From Acetobacter persici JCM 25330 (GTDB lineage Bacteria > Pseudomonadota > Alphaproteobacteria > Acetobacterales > Acetobacteraceae): 60,115 bases of DNA. Both the position numbers and the translations under genes were made by a program. Shown in pieces: positions 49,038 to 56,474 of this stretch. How positions within the stretch are numbered: position 1 is the stretch's first letter; every line of letters starts with the position of its first letter. The notes beneath the pieces were generated by a model. It did no database searches and had not been told where the DNA came from. It saw only the letters and a program-made list of their open reading frames with translations. The stretch covers positions 1-60,115 of the forward strand of contig NZ_BAJW01000014.1 of the NCBI RefSeq assembly GCF_000613905.1, read 5' to 3'.

Positions 49038-49223
49038 TCAATAACGTAACACACCGGGGTTATACCGGTATGAATTTAATATATTATTATCGGCATCCTT
49101 CTTATTCTCTACCAGCTCAATTCCGGAAATATTCTTTTTGGCCCGTGATTTCAGCTTATCCAGATAACGCCTGTTACGTTCTACCTGTGTCATGGGTTTC
49201 TCAAATATGGGTTTGCGTCCCAT
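49038..49223 (-). CDS. Small basic plasmid-type protein (61 aa)
   Basis: MGRKPIFEKPMTQVERNRRY followed by a lysine-rich helix. Similar short basic N-termini (MGRPK...MTxAERQRRY) are common in plasmid and phage proteins of unknown role. The ATG overlaps the stop of the preceding gene by one base (TAATG at 49225-49221), which supports it as a real, coupled gene. Confidence 0.55.
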   Translation of the reverse strand: MGRKPIFEKPMTQVERNRRYLDKLKSRAKKNISGIELVENKKDADNNILNSYRYNPGVLRY

Positions 49224-49849
49224 TAAAATCTTCCATTCTCGCTAATCCAGCGGGAAAGAAATTCCATGGGGTCTTCATCTGTAATAATCAGGTTTGGAGA
49301 AATTTTAGAATGATCAGAAAAAACATATCCATACTCAGGCTTTGGAAACTTTTTTAGTGAATCATCATAACTGACAATAATGTCAGATAGCTTCTTCATT
49401 CGTATCTGCAAGAGCTTGGCTCTTGAGATTTTTTTAACATCCTCATCAGTCATCGGACAGAATTCTATATATTTTTGTCCTGTGGATGTTGATCGAACCT
49501 GATATAGTCCACGTTCCATCAAATCCTTAAACAGAATAGAACATTCGTCATCAAGTTTGTTCAGTTCATATAAAACGCTACGCAAATGTGCTTGCACTTC
49601 TGTCGGAAATGCTGTCCATCCAACAATATGTGTCAGACAGTTTAGAGTTGCCTTGGTTGGTTGATCTTTTTTTTCATAAATCGCCTTGTCCCGAAGTGAT
49701 CGAAGAACCTCAATTGCTTCTAGGAGAGGGCATATTTCGCTAATTTCTTTAATATAATTATCAGACTTTGACAGATCAAAATCAGGAGCTTTAATCCGGT
49801 CAATCATTGACTGAATACGTGTAACATTTTCCTTTTTCATAAATTCCAA
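49223..49849 (-). CDS. Unknown protein of element 1 (208 aa)
   Basis: A largely helical, soluble, charged protein (begins MEFMKKENVTRIQSMIDRIK, ends FLSRWISENGRF). No signal, membrane segment or recognised domain. AT-rich codon use as in the rest of the island. It is coupled to the 61-residue gene that follows, both between a palindromic operator-like site and the mob genes, so a role in control of replication or transfer is possible but unsupported. Confidence 0.6.
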   Translation of the reverse strand: MEFMKKENVTRIQSMIDRIKAPDFDLSKSDNYIKEISEICPLLEAIEVLRSLRDKAIYEKKDQPTKATLNCLTHIVGWTAFPTEVQAHLRSVLYELNKLDDECSILFKDLMERGLYQVRSTSTGQKYIEFCPMTDEDVKKISRAKLLQIRMKKLSDIIVSYDDSLKKFPKPEYGYVFSDHSKISPNLIITDEDPMEFLSRWISENGRF

Positions 49850-49895
49850 ATATTCCCGGTCTCTTGTGCCGGTAAAAATTCTTATACTATATTTT

Positions 49896-49909
49896 TTGTA
49901 ATATTACAA
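49896..49909. promoter_or_regulatory. 14-base perfect palindrome upstream of the 208-aa gene
   Basis: TTGTAATATTACAA is a perfect dyad 47 bases upstream of the minus-strand start at 49849, in an AT-rich promoter-like stretch with a related half (TTTTTGTAAT) nearby. It looks like an operator for a dimeric regulator; the regulator is unknown. Confidence 0.5.
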
Positions 49910-50050
49910 TATTTTTGTTTGGTTTTTTGTAATTATTTTTTGATCACCTGCAAATACCATATGTAGCGCATCAGATGGATTCCCATGATGAAGCCTTACC
50001 TTCTGATTAAAATCACAGGATAAAAACTTTATCCTGTAACTTCATAAAAA

Positions 50051-50653
50051 TTATTGTTTGAGAGGAGGAGCACCAATTGTTTGCTGAATTGCAATCTCCA
50101 CCTTTCCGTCACTTGATGAGCAGGTGAGGTGGCTTGAATCAGTCACAACACAGCTTCCTGAAGCGTTCCAAGTCACCCCGGAATGCTGATGAGGCTTCCC
50201 CGGCATATCTCTCTCATACTGAGCCATCTTGTATATGCTAACTGTTTGAGGGCCTTTGTTAGAATAGAGATTTGGCAACGGCTCATTACTGAAGAAAGTA
50301 AAAACGTATTTATCAAGAATGAATGCAAACTCACTGCCTGAAGGCAGATCAGGAATGAGGTACGATTTCACACACTTCATCGTATCATCCTGCATATGCT
50401 TCGGAATGACCCTGATATGAACCGGACAGGATACCGCAAGTGTCTTTGTCCATATTAGATGATGGCTTGTTCGAGTGGCCTTAAGGTAATCTTCAAAGCC
50501 CGCTTCGGGATTGGGTTGCCCTGCATTTATATGATTTAGAAAATTTGCGACTGTGGAATCTGCCATTGCTGGCCAGTATCCAAAAATCAAAGAAGCTATC
50601 GCCCCACAAATCAGCCAGCGTTGCATTCTTGGTCCTTCTGAAGAATTCATCAT
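50051..50653 (-). CDS. Exported protein of unknown function (200 aa)
   Basis: Signal peptide around LICGAIASLIFGYWPAMADS, then a mature domain with four or more cysteines (SCPVHIRVI, DTMKCVKSYL, SGSCVVTDSSHLTCSSSDGK). No family recognised. Last of a three-gene minus-strand group with a lipoprotein and a two-helix membrane protein, all envelope proteins, carried between the mobilization part and the resolvases. Confidence 0.65.
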   Translation of the reverse strand: MMNSSEGPRMQRWLICGAIASLIFGYWPAMADSTVANFLNHINAGQPNPEAGFEDYLKATRTSHHLIWTKTLAVSCPVHIRVIPKHMQDDTMKCVKSYLIPDLPSGSEFAFILDKYVFTFFSNEPLPNLYSNKGPQTVSIYKMAQYERDMPGKPHQHSGVTWNASGSCVVTDSSHLTCSSSDGKVEIAIQQTIGAPPLKQ

Positions 50654-50671
50654 TAAAATAACTCTATAGCA

Positions 50672-51013
50672 TTATTCTTGCCCGTGTATTTTTCCGCTTT
50701 CATCTCGATTGAAACGAACGGTACCAGTTCCAGGCTTGTTTTCAGCAATGAAATTTATTTTACAATCCCAGACTTTCTGAAACCCTTCAACTGCCTTGCA
50801 ATTGTAGCTTTGTATATCTAACCCTTTCTTTACTAATTCAATAACTTGAGCGCGTTGTTCATCTGATGGGTGTTGAAACATAAACCTCATATTCAGATTT
50901 TTTTGAATAAAATAATCCATGACTTCATCTTTTGTTGGCTCCCCACCACTACAAGCCGTCAGCAAACTTAATGCACATACAAAACCTGAGTATTTAAGAA
51001 TTTTCTTCATCAT
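50672..51013 (-). CDS. Small lipoprotein of unknown function (113 aa)
   Basis: Lipoprotein signal with lipobox LTAC (FVCALSLLTACSGGEPTKDE). The mature part is short, with two cysteines (SYNCKAVEG, VWDCKINF) that may form a disulfide. Start overlaps the end of the membrane-protein gene by 4 bases (51010-51013), so they are translationally coupled. Exclusion or surface roles are typical for such lipoproteins on transfer elements, but this is speculation. Confidence 0.7.
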   Translation of the reverse strand: MMKKILKYSGFVCALSLLTACSGGEPTKDEVMDYFIQKNLNMRFMFQHPSDEQRAQVIELVKKGLDIQSYNCKAVEGFQKVWDCKINFIAENKPGTGTVRFNRDESGKIHGQE

Positions 51014-51642
51014 GCTTCCAGAGATTTAACAAATTGATGATTGTTGTTAATGGCCTGATTGATGCAAGCCATGGCCGTATTGTAATTTTTCCATATGATT
51101 TTGTTGCGTTTTCGATATCCAACAAACATTAAAATTGGGAACACAACAAAAAAATCGATTGCTAAAAAAGGACTGGTATCACCAATTCCACCTAATAAAA
51201 ACAAAATCAAAAATGGTGCAAAAATATACAACAGATATTTTATCGTTAACTGTTTACAGCCTTTATAAGCAATTGAATTTGGCAAACATCTAAGGAGGTT
51301 CCACCCTTTATTGGTCGTGAAATTTCTGACGACTAAATTATATCCGTTATTGTTACCCTTAACGCTTCCCCATACCACCAATACTGTTTGACCATTGCCA
51401 ATGTCCCCGTTTACTTCGATTTTCTCCTGTCGACCACCGGAAGAAACTATCCAAAAATCTTGATGCTCATGGGTCGTGCTTGAAATTTGCGGGCCATTTG
51501 CCTGATAAACACCATCAGCTAACTTTAGGACTGTACCCTGTCCAGTCGACTGCACTGTAGTCGATGTCCATTTCCGAACGTCTTTTACAGTTCCCTTGAT
51601 TCCATTGAGCCAGAACGTCTGGCCCAGAATTTCAATGTCCAT
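51010..51642 (-). CDS. Membrane protein with N-terminal soluble domain (210 aa)
   Basis: Residues 1-125 form a soluble, strand-rich domain (with STTHEHQDFWIVSSGGRQEK and GQTVLVVWGSVKGNN), followed by two membrane helices (YLLYIFAPFLILFLLGG and FLAIDFFVVFPILMFVGYRK) and a short cytosolic tail. First gene of the three-gene envelope group. Family not recognised. Confidence 0.65.
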   Translation of the reverse strand: MDIEILGQTFWLNGIKGTVKDVRKWTSTTVQSTGQGTVLKLADGVYQANGPQISSTTHEHQDFWIVSSGGRQEKIEVNGDIGNGQTVLVVWGSVKGNNNGYNLVVRNFTTNKGWNLLRCLPNSIAYKGCKQLTIKYLLYIFAPFLILFLLGGIGDTSPFLAIDFFVVFPILMFVGYRKRNKIIWKNYNTAMACINQAINNNHQFVKSLEA

Positions 51643-51838
51643 AGGAAACTACGAAATACGCAGAATTTGGCGGGATTTCATCGTCATTGTCATGTCTCCA
51701 TCCTATGAACACCCCCGGAAATCCCGGAAAAATCCACCGGATGTTATCCCTTAAACACCTGTTTTTGTTACACTTCTCCTTAAGCATCCTAACAAGAGAA
51801 CGGATACCAAAATCATGTATCAATAAGGGAGAGGAACA

Positions 51839-52414
51839 ATGACACGATATGGATATGCCAGAGTCAGCACGACAAAACAGAGCACCGACAGCCAGACCAG
51901 CGATCTCCAGAAGGAAGGGATACCACCCAACCTCATCATTACGGAGACGCTTTCAGGTGCTACCTCGTGGAAGCAGAGACCAGAACTCAGCCGTTTGGTT
52001 CATAGACTGAAGGCTGGCGATACACTCACCGTTGCCAAACTCGACAGGCTTGGCCGTAATGCGGTGGATGTTCTTTCTTTAATAGACATACTGAAAAAAC
52101 GGCAGATTGCTGTGCGTATTCTTAACCTCGGGATTGATACCTCAGGCGCTGGTGGTCGCCTTTTCCTTCTGCTTCTCGCTGGTTTCGCGGAGTTTGAACG
52201 CAACATTATTCGTGAGCGGATCATGGCTGGCCTGGATGTCGCCAGAGCCAAGGGAAAACGCCCCGGAAGACGTTCCACTCTATCGCCTGAAAAAACGGCT
52301 CAGGCACGCGCTATGAAGCAAAGAGGACTGTCCTCCCGTGAAGTTAGTGAACTGCTTCAGGTATCACGTATGACGGCATGGAGAGCTATGAACAGTCTGG
52401 AAGGCGTCCCATAA
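51839..52414 (+). CDS. Serine recombinase (resolvase/invertase family) 1
   Basis: 191 residues. Catalytic N-terminus YGYARVSTTKQSTDSQ with the nucleophilic Ser, AKLDRLGRNAVDVLSLI, and FAEFERNIIRERIMAGL, then a C-terminal helix-turn-helix LSSREVSELLQVSRMTAWRA. Size and layout match small resolvases of transposons and plasmids. GGGAGAGG stands before ATG 51839. A perfect inverted repeat follows the gene at 52429-52464. It marks the left side of the AT-rich cargo module. Confidence 0.95.
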   Translation: MTRYGYARVSTTKQSTDSQTSDLQKEGIPPNLIITETLSGATSWKQRPELSRLVHRLKAGDTLTVAKLDRLGRNAVDVLSLIDILKKRQIAVRILNLGIDTSGAGGRLFLLLLAGFAEFERNIIRERIMAGLDVARAKGKRPGRRSTLSPEKTAQARAMKQRGLSSREVSELLQVSRMTAWRAMNSLEGVP

Positions 52415-52428
52415 CCCCTGTATCAGCC

Positions 52429-52464
52429 ATGCATTATTAAACATACGCCATGCAAATAATGCAT
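52429..52464. repeat. Perfect 10-base inverted repeat after resolvase 1
   Basis: ATGCATTATT (52429-52438) and AATAATGCAT (52455-52464) with a 16-base spacer, 15 bases past the resolvase stop. It could be a recombination subsite or a weak terminator; no T run follows. Confidence 0.55.
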
Positions 52465-52642
52465 ATTCCAAAAACAGGTGATTTTGGGACAATTGTTTTT
52501 CGCGATCAATATGGTAGTGTGTTTTCCTTAGTTATAAAATTTTTAAGGCTAATATCTTTTAGTAGTTGGATTTTTAAAGTGAAAAAAAAATATTGATTTT
52601 AGCATCTACAGAGTAAAATTTATAAAACCACGTCAAGGGTTA

Positions 52643-53434
52643 TTGCCTCTTGAAATTGAAAAAAATGAAAATTTTTTTATTTTATCTCTAAATGACCTAG
52701 TCTCCAATAATTATCTTCATGATGAAGGTAAAATTTTTCGTTGGCATATAGGAAATCTCAAATATTTTTCAAATTATACCGGTTATTTTGCTTTTGGTCG
52801 AACCACAAGAGGAAAAGTGGAGAAATTCGATGAAACGCAGGCTGAATTCTTAGAAGAAGAGCAAGATGAAAGCCCTTACACCCATTGCGTCTTTGATGCA
52901 GAAATTGGGCTTGTAGCAATTGCAGGGAAATATTCATTGGGAAAAGATACAAAAGAAATATCAAAAAAATTGGAAAAAACTCTATCTCTATCATATTCGA
53001 TTGTGCGAAACGGAATAAAAATAGAGATACTGCCAATTCCAAATCCTGAAACTTTCATTAAAGAAATACAGTCTGCATACAGAATATTTAGTCTAACTGC
53101 GTCTTTCGGGCTTCCCAATCCCTTCGATGCAGATAGGCATTTTCAACAACCTTTAGCGCAACTGCTTGCTGAAGCGCATGGTCAAAAGGGGAAAGCAACC
53201 ATTCAAGGAAATGACCTTGATAGTGATGTTGTCGCTGAGATTGCAAAAAGTTCTGCTTCAACAGGTAATACCGTTAGCGCAAGAATTCAACGAAAACCCA
53301 AAGAACATGCAAGAAAGATTTCTCTTCATGATAATGCACTAAAACAATCATTTCCCCGTGATACATCCCCAGAAAAAATCATACAAAAAATAACAAGTAT
53401 ATATATGAGGTTACGTTATGATGCAGTGCCGTAA
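52643..53434 (+). CDS. Unknown protein coupled to the FRG-domain gene
   Basis: 263 residues from TTG 52643; the open frame extends up to 52583. If the A9 run at 52582 were read with one fewer base, GTG 52579 would give MKKNIDFSIYRVKFIKPRQG, a more natural start, so the 5' end is uncertain. Visible segments: YTGYFAFGRTTRGKVEKFDE, YTHCVFDAEIGLVAIAGKY and IEILPIPNPETFIKEI, suggesting a mixed alpha/beta N-terminal domain, then a basic C-terminus. No recognised domain. Very AT-rich. Overlaps the FRG gene by 17 bases. Confidence 0.65.
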   Translation: MPLEIEKNENFFILSLNDLVSNNYLHDEGKIFRWHIGNLKYFSNYTGYFAFGRTTRGKVEKFDETQAEFLEEEQDESPYTHCVFDAEIGLVAIAGKYSLGKDTKEISKKLEKTLSLSYSIVRNGIKIEILPIPNPETFIKEIQSAYRIFSLTASFGLPNPFDADRHFQQPLAQLLAEAHGQKGKATIQGNDLDSDVVAEIAKSSASTGNTVSARIQRKPKEHARKISLHDNALKQSFPRDTSPEKIIQKITSIYMRLRYDAVP

Positions 53435-54227
53435 CATAGATAATATCAATGATTTAATACAAAGTTTAGATTCTCTAGAAAATTGCTATATTTACAGAGG
53501 CCAAGCAAATGCAGAATGGCCTCTTCAATCTTCTTTGGAGAGAACAATCTCCTCTTCATGGTCTCATGAAAACGTAAAAAAATTTGAAGATTTTTCTTTA
53601 AAACAGTTTAAATCGAAATTTAGAATATATGATAAAGAGAATTCATGCCCAACATCTAAGTTATCTTGGTTATCAGCTATGCAACATTATGGTGTTCCTA
53701 CTAGATTACTAGACTTTACATCTAGTCCATACGTCGCATTATATTTTGCACTAGAAAGTTATAATCCATATCTAGGAAAAGATATTTCTATTTTTGCCAT
53801 AAATTATGAAGATTACCTAACAAAATCACTAGCACATATAAAAAAATACAATTCTGACTTTAAATACTCATTAGATGATTTATCAGAAAAACAAGATCTA
53901 ATATTTGATGACTTTGTTGATTTGCGATCACATAATATTATTTGGATTACAGAACCTGAAATCTTAAATGTCCGACTAGATCGCCAAGCTGGTTCTTTTT
54001 TGATGTCCGGAAATAGGGAAATAAAAATAGAAGATGCTTTAAATTTAGATATATACGAAACTTGTTCCTTCATAAAATTTATCATACCACATTCTTTATA
54101 TCGAGAAATTTTTGCTTTACTTCGAAAAATGAATTTGAATAGCAAAAGTTTATACGGAGACTTAGATGGTTTATCTAGGTCAATTCGCATGGAAATGCAA
54201 GTTTATGCTTTTTCAAGTGCGTGCTAA
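53418..54227 (+). CDS. FRG-domain protein (candidate defence effector)
   Basis: 269 residues. The FRG domain is unmistakable: IYRGQANAEWPLQSSLERT at residues 24-43 and MQHYGVPTRLLDFTSSPYVA with LYFALE around 95-120. FRG proteins are common in phage-defence and mobile loci, with unknown chemistry. The gene starts inside the preceding reading frame (17-base overlap), so the two are made together. GC is about 30 percent, far from the core. Between two serine resolvases. Confidence 0.88.
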   Translation: MMQCRNIDNINDLIQSLDSLENCYIYRGQANAEWPLQSSLERTISSSWSHENVKKFEDFSLKQFKSKFRIYDKENSCPTSKLSWLSAMQHYGVPTRLLDFTSSPYVALYFALESYNPYLGKDISIFAINYEDYLTKSLAHIKKYNSDFKYSLDDLSEKQDLIFDDFVDLRSHNIIWITEPEILNVRLDRQAGSFLMSGNREIKIEDALNLDIYETCSFIKFIIPHSLYREIFALLRKMNLNSKSLYGDLDGLSRSIRMEMQVYAFSSAC

Positions 54228-54353
54228 TATAGAAAGTGAATATATGTTATTTATGAATGATATTTTATACCCTTTAATGAAGAAGCTCTCAAGTAGAAAC
54301 ATCACATGCATATGTCTCTTTCTCTAAAACAAAAGCGTTTTTTAGAGTGCTTC

Positions 54354-54470
54354 ATAGTATCCAATTTTAAATTGATACGTTTAGGTAGTCCCTAAAGGGA
54401 CATAGCCCCCTACCCCGGTATTATGTGCCTTTTGGGCCTATAATGGAATTAGGGAGCGGTTAGTACCGCC
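54354..54470. promoter_or_regulatory. Dyad-rich region upstream of resolvase 2 (possible res site)
   Basis: Three dyads in 120 bases: TATCCAATTTTAAATTGATA (about 54357-54376), GTCCCT-AA-AGGGAC (about 54389-54402) and GCGGT-TAGT-ACCGC (about 54457-54470), all before the resolvase start at 54500. Resolvase binding sites have just this layout of spaced dyads next to the gene. No function shown. Confidence 0.45.
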
Positions 54471-54499
54471 ATCCCTATAACCCATAAGGAACAAAAGGT

Positions 54500-55039
54500 A
54501 TGAAATACGGATATGCACGAGTAAGCACATCAGACCAAGACCTGACCATACAGGAAACAGCACTCCAAAAAGCAGGATGTGAAATTATCCGAGGTGAAAA
54601 GGTCTCTGGAACCAGTCGGGAAGGAAGGCAAGAACTGGATACCTTGCTTCAGTTTTTAAGGGCCGGTGATTCGTTGGTGGTGACTCGCATCGACAGGTTA
54701 GCGAGATCAATCAGTGATTTGCAGGATATTGTCAGATACCTGGAAGATAAAAAGGTATCATTGATTTGCACTCAGCAACCTATAGATACATCCAACGCTG
54801 TAGGGAAAATGTTCCTGAATCTGCTTGGTGTCTTTGCTCAATTTGAGACTGAATTGAGAAGGGAGCGACAGCTTGAAGGCATAGTCAAAGCCAAAGAGAA
54901 AGGTGTCTATAAGGGCCGTAAGCAGATGATTGACCATGAACAGGTAAAAGCCCTGAAAGGTCAAGGGCTTGGTGTTTCTGAAATTATGCGTCAAACTGGT
55001 GTCTCAAAAACTCACGTTTATAGGATTCTAGATTTCTAA
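54500..55039 (+). CDS. Serine recombinase (resolvase/invertase family) 2
   Basis: 179 residues. Catalytic serine in KYGYARVSTSDQDLTIQE, then VVTRIDRLARSISDLQDIV and FAQFETELRRERQLEGI, and a C-terminal helix-turn-helix GLGVSEIMRQTGVSKTHVYR. Similar in type to resolvase 1 but clearly a different member. It has its own dyad-rich upstream region. The two recombinases bracket the FRG module in the same orientation. Confidence 0.95.
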   Translation: MKYGYARVSTSDQDLTIQETALQKAGCEIIRGEKVSGTSREGRQELDTLLQFLRAGDSLVVTRIDRLARSISDLQDIVRYLEDKKVSLICTQQPIDTSNAVGKMFLNLLGVFAQFETELRRERQLEGIVKAKEKGVYKGRKQMIDHEQVKALKGQGLGVSEIMRQTGVSKTHVYRILDF

Positions 55040-55067
55040 GAATTCATTCATGAAAAAATATTTTTTA

Positions 55068-56126
55068 TCATGTTTTTAGTATTTCTTTCCAAAATTTATT
55101 GATAAGACGAACTCTTTTTTCATTAAAAAAAGAACTTTTCTTCGGCACGTCCCCTGAAATATATTTATATTCTCTATTATTTAGCAATCGAAAAAATTTT
55201 TCTGAAAATTCAGGTGTGACTGTAAACGGTACCGGAGGCGTATCATCTACAGGAAACATTAAATCAACCCATTTACCATTTTCTTCTCGCGCATTTTTCA
55301 CAATATAATCCATTCCTCCCATACATTCCCATTCTGGCATTGTATCTGTACATATCTCTTTTTTTTCATTTAGCTTATATCGTAAAACCCACGTGTATGG
55401 CTTTATTTCTCTGTCTTTTTTTCCATAGACTTCCATGGCCTTCTCTAATTTTTCTTGAGCAGATTCCAAAGATATCCCTAGGAAGTCTTTTATTTTTTCT
55501 AAATCATTATCTGCTTCAATATCGATATACCATTCTAATAAGGGGTAATTTTCATCTTCAAATGCGCATATCGGCACCAAACGTGTTGGTCGCCGGTTTT
55601 TTCTCGCCTGAAAAGTTATTTTTGCTTTTTCAATATCTTGATCTTTTATGGGCCTAGCTTTAGCCCACAACATATCAAACCATTCTTTCGCTTGTTCAAC
55701 CGGAACAAAAGCACCAGCTTCTAGCCACCCAGCCTGTTCTTTTCCTTGCAACCCTAAACCATTAATCGAAGCATTAGCGGAACCTACAATGGCCTCTTCA
55801 GCGATATAAACCTTTGCATGAAGAGTATCATATTGTCTGACAGAAAATCCTTCTTCAATAAGCTTTTCAATAACTAATGGATTTGTTCCGCCTGTCTGTA
55901 AATTGCATATAATTTTTGTTTTATGTGATTCACACTTCTTTAATAAATCGTAAGAACCATCTCCCCAAAAAGCGACAGCACAACGCACTTCATCTGCTGG
56001 GTCACTAAGTAGATTTTTAATAGCTTCTGTCAGTATATCTCCATGCAAAAAATCTGAGAATATCCGCTTTTGTTCTGACAAATTAGAGTCCACTTTCCGC
56101 CTACCCAATGAGACAATTATAAACAC
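55068..56126 (-). CDS. Phospholipase D-superfamily protein
   Basis: 352 residues. One HKD-type motif is seen in TLHAKVYIAEEAIVGSANAS (H-x-K and the downstream GSAN), with N-terminal VRCAVAFWGDGSYDLL and NLQTGGTNP as in PLD-family nucleases and restriction-type proteins. A dimer would supply two motifs. The rest (from residue 185) is unrecognised, with WYIDIEADNDLEKIKDFLG. It is the last gene of element 1, a typical place for cargo. Defence or DNA-processing is inferred, not shown. Confidence 0.8.
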   Translation of the reverse strand: MFIIVSLGRRKVDSNLSEQKRIFSDFLHGDILTEAIKNLLSDPADEVRCAVAFWGDGSYDLLKKCESHKTKIICNLQTGGTNPLVIEKLIEEGFSVRQYDTLHAKVYIAEEAIVGSANASINGLGLQGKEQAGWLEAGAFVPVEQAKEWFDMLWAKARPIKDQDIEKAKITFQARKNRRPTRLVPICAFEDENYPLLEWYIDIEADNDLEKIKDFLGISLESAQEKLEKAMEVYGKKDREIKPYTWVLRYKLNEKKEICTDTMPEWECMGGMDYIVKNAREENGKWVDLMFPVDDTPPVPFTVTPEFSEKFFRLLNNREYKYISGDVPKKSSFFNEKRVRLINKFWKEILKT

Positions 56127-56281
56127 GTTTAGAAGGTATATTTTCGATATCCATTCACGAGCATAACACTTTGCTTGACGGAAGAGAAAACCAATTCCTC
56201 CTGAGCATCCGTGCTAACAAAATCCACTTAAGCGTCACGGCATCTATCCTCTTAAAAAATCTTGACCGGTTCCACACAAAG

Positions 56282-56302
56282 TCTTACACAGACTCTTACA
56301 CA
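56282..56302 (+). repeat. Paired arm-type sites, right end of element 1
   Basis: TCTTACACA at 56282-56290 and 56294-56302, with the same 12-base register as the pair at 42605-42625. Both pairs run in the same direction. Fits integrase arm sites flanking the two attachment cores. Confidence 0.6.
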
Positions 56303-56312
56303 AGCGTTCAGA

Positions 56313-56332
56313 ATATTGTTTTAAAACAATAT
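56313..56332. repeat. 20-base perfect palindrome near the right end of element 1
   Basis: ATATTGTTTTAAAACAATAT, 28 bases before attachment site 2. The 16 bases at 56321-56336, read on the minus strand (TAACATATTGTTTTAA), also occur at 59777-59792, just inside element 3. Probably a protein-binding site for integration or excision. Confidence 0.6.
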
Positions 56333-56359
56333 GTTACGGATTATGCGATTTACTTCAGT

Positions 56360-56386
56360 GGGTTCGAGTCCCGCAGTTCGCACCAC
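56360..56386 (+). repeat. Attachment site 2 (junction of elements 1 and 2)
   Basis: 27 bases identical to the tRNA-Leu 3' end (42520-42546), including CCA. Serves as right end of element 1 and left end of element 2. Confidence 0.93.
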
Positions 56387-56474
56387 AGACACCTGAAATA
56401 GCACGATTTTTCGGCTGAATGAGGGGCAAAGACTGTCTTTGCTCCATCGTCCTTCCCCACCGAGGGAAGATTTT

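Larger units (their letters stand above)
42547..56386 (+). mobile_element. Integrative mobilizable element 1 in tRNA-Leu (13.8 kb)
   Basis: Bounded by two 27-base copies of the tRNA 3' end and lower in GC than the core. Order: tyrosine integrase; on the other strand a primase-like replication protein, relaxase, MobC and small plasmid-type genes; then an exported/lipoprotein/membrane trio; then AT-rich cargo (two serine resolvases, an unknown gene with an FRG-domain gene, a PLD-family gene). It has relaxase and oriT but no type IV secretion genes, so it would depend on a helper for transfer. The plasmid-like rep gene suggests replication after excision. Confidence 0.88.

Noticed and set aside
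51632-51823. A 63-residue minus-strand gene before resolvase 1
   Set aside because: No ribosome site, odd composition and overlap with the resolvase promoter region; no sign of selection.
42547-56386. Self-transmissible conjugative element
   Set aside because: No VirB/Tra mating-pore genes, coupling protein or type IV secretion ATPase are present, so only mobilization with a helper is supported.
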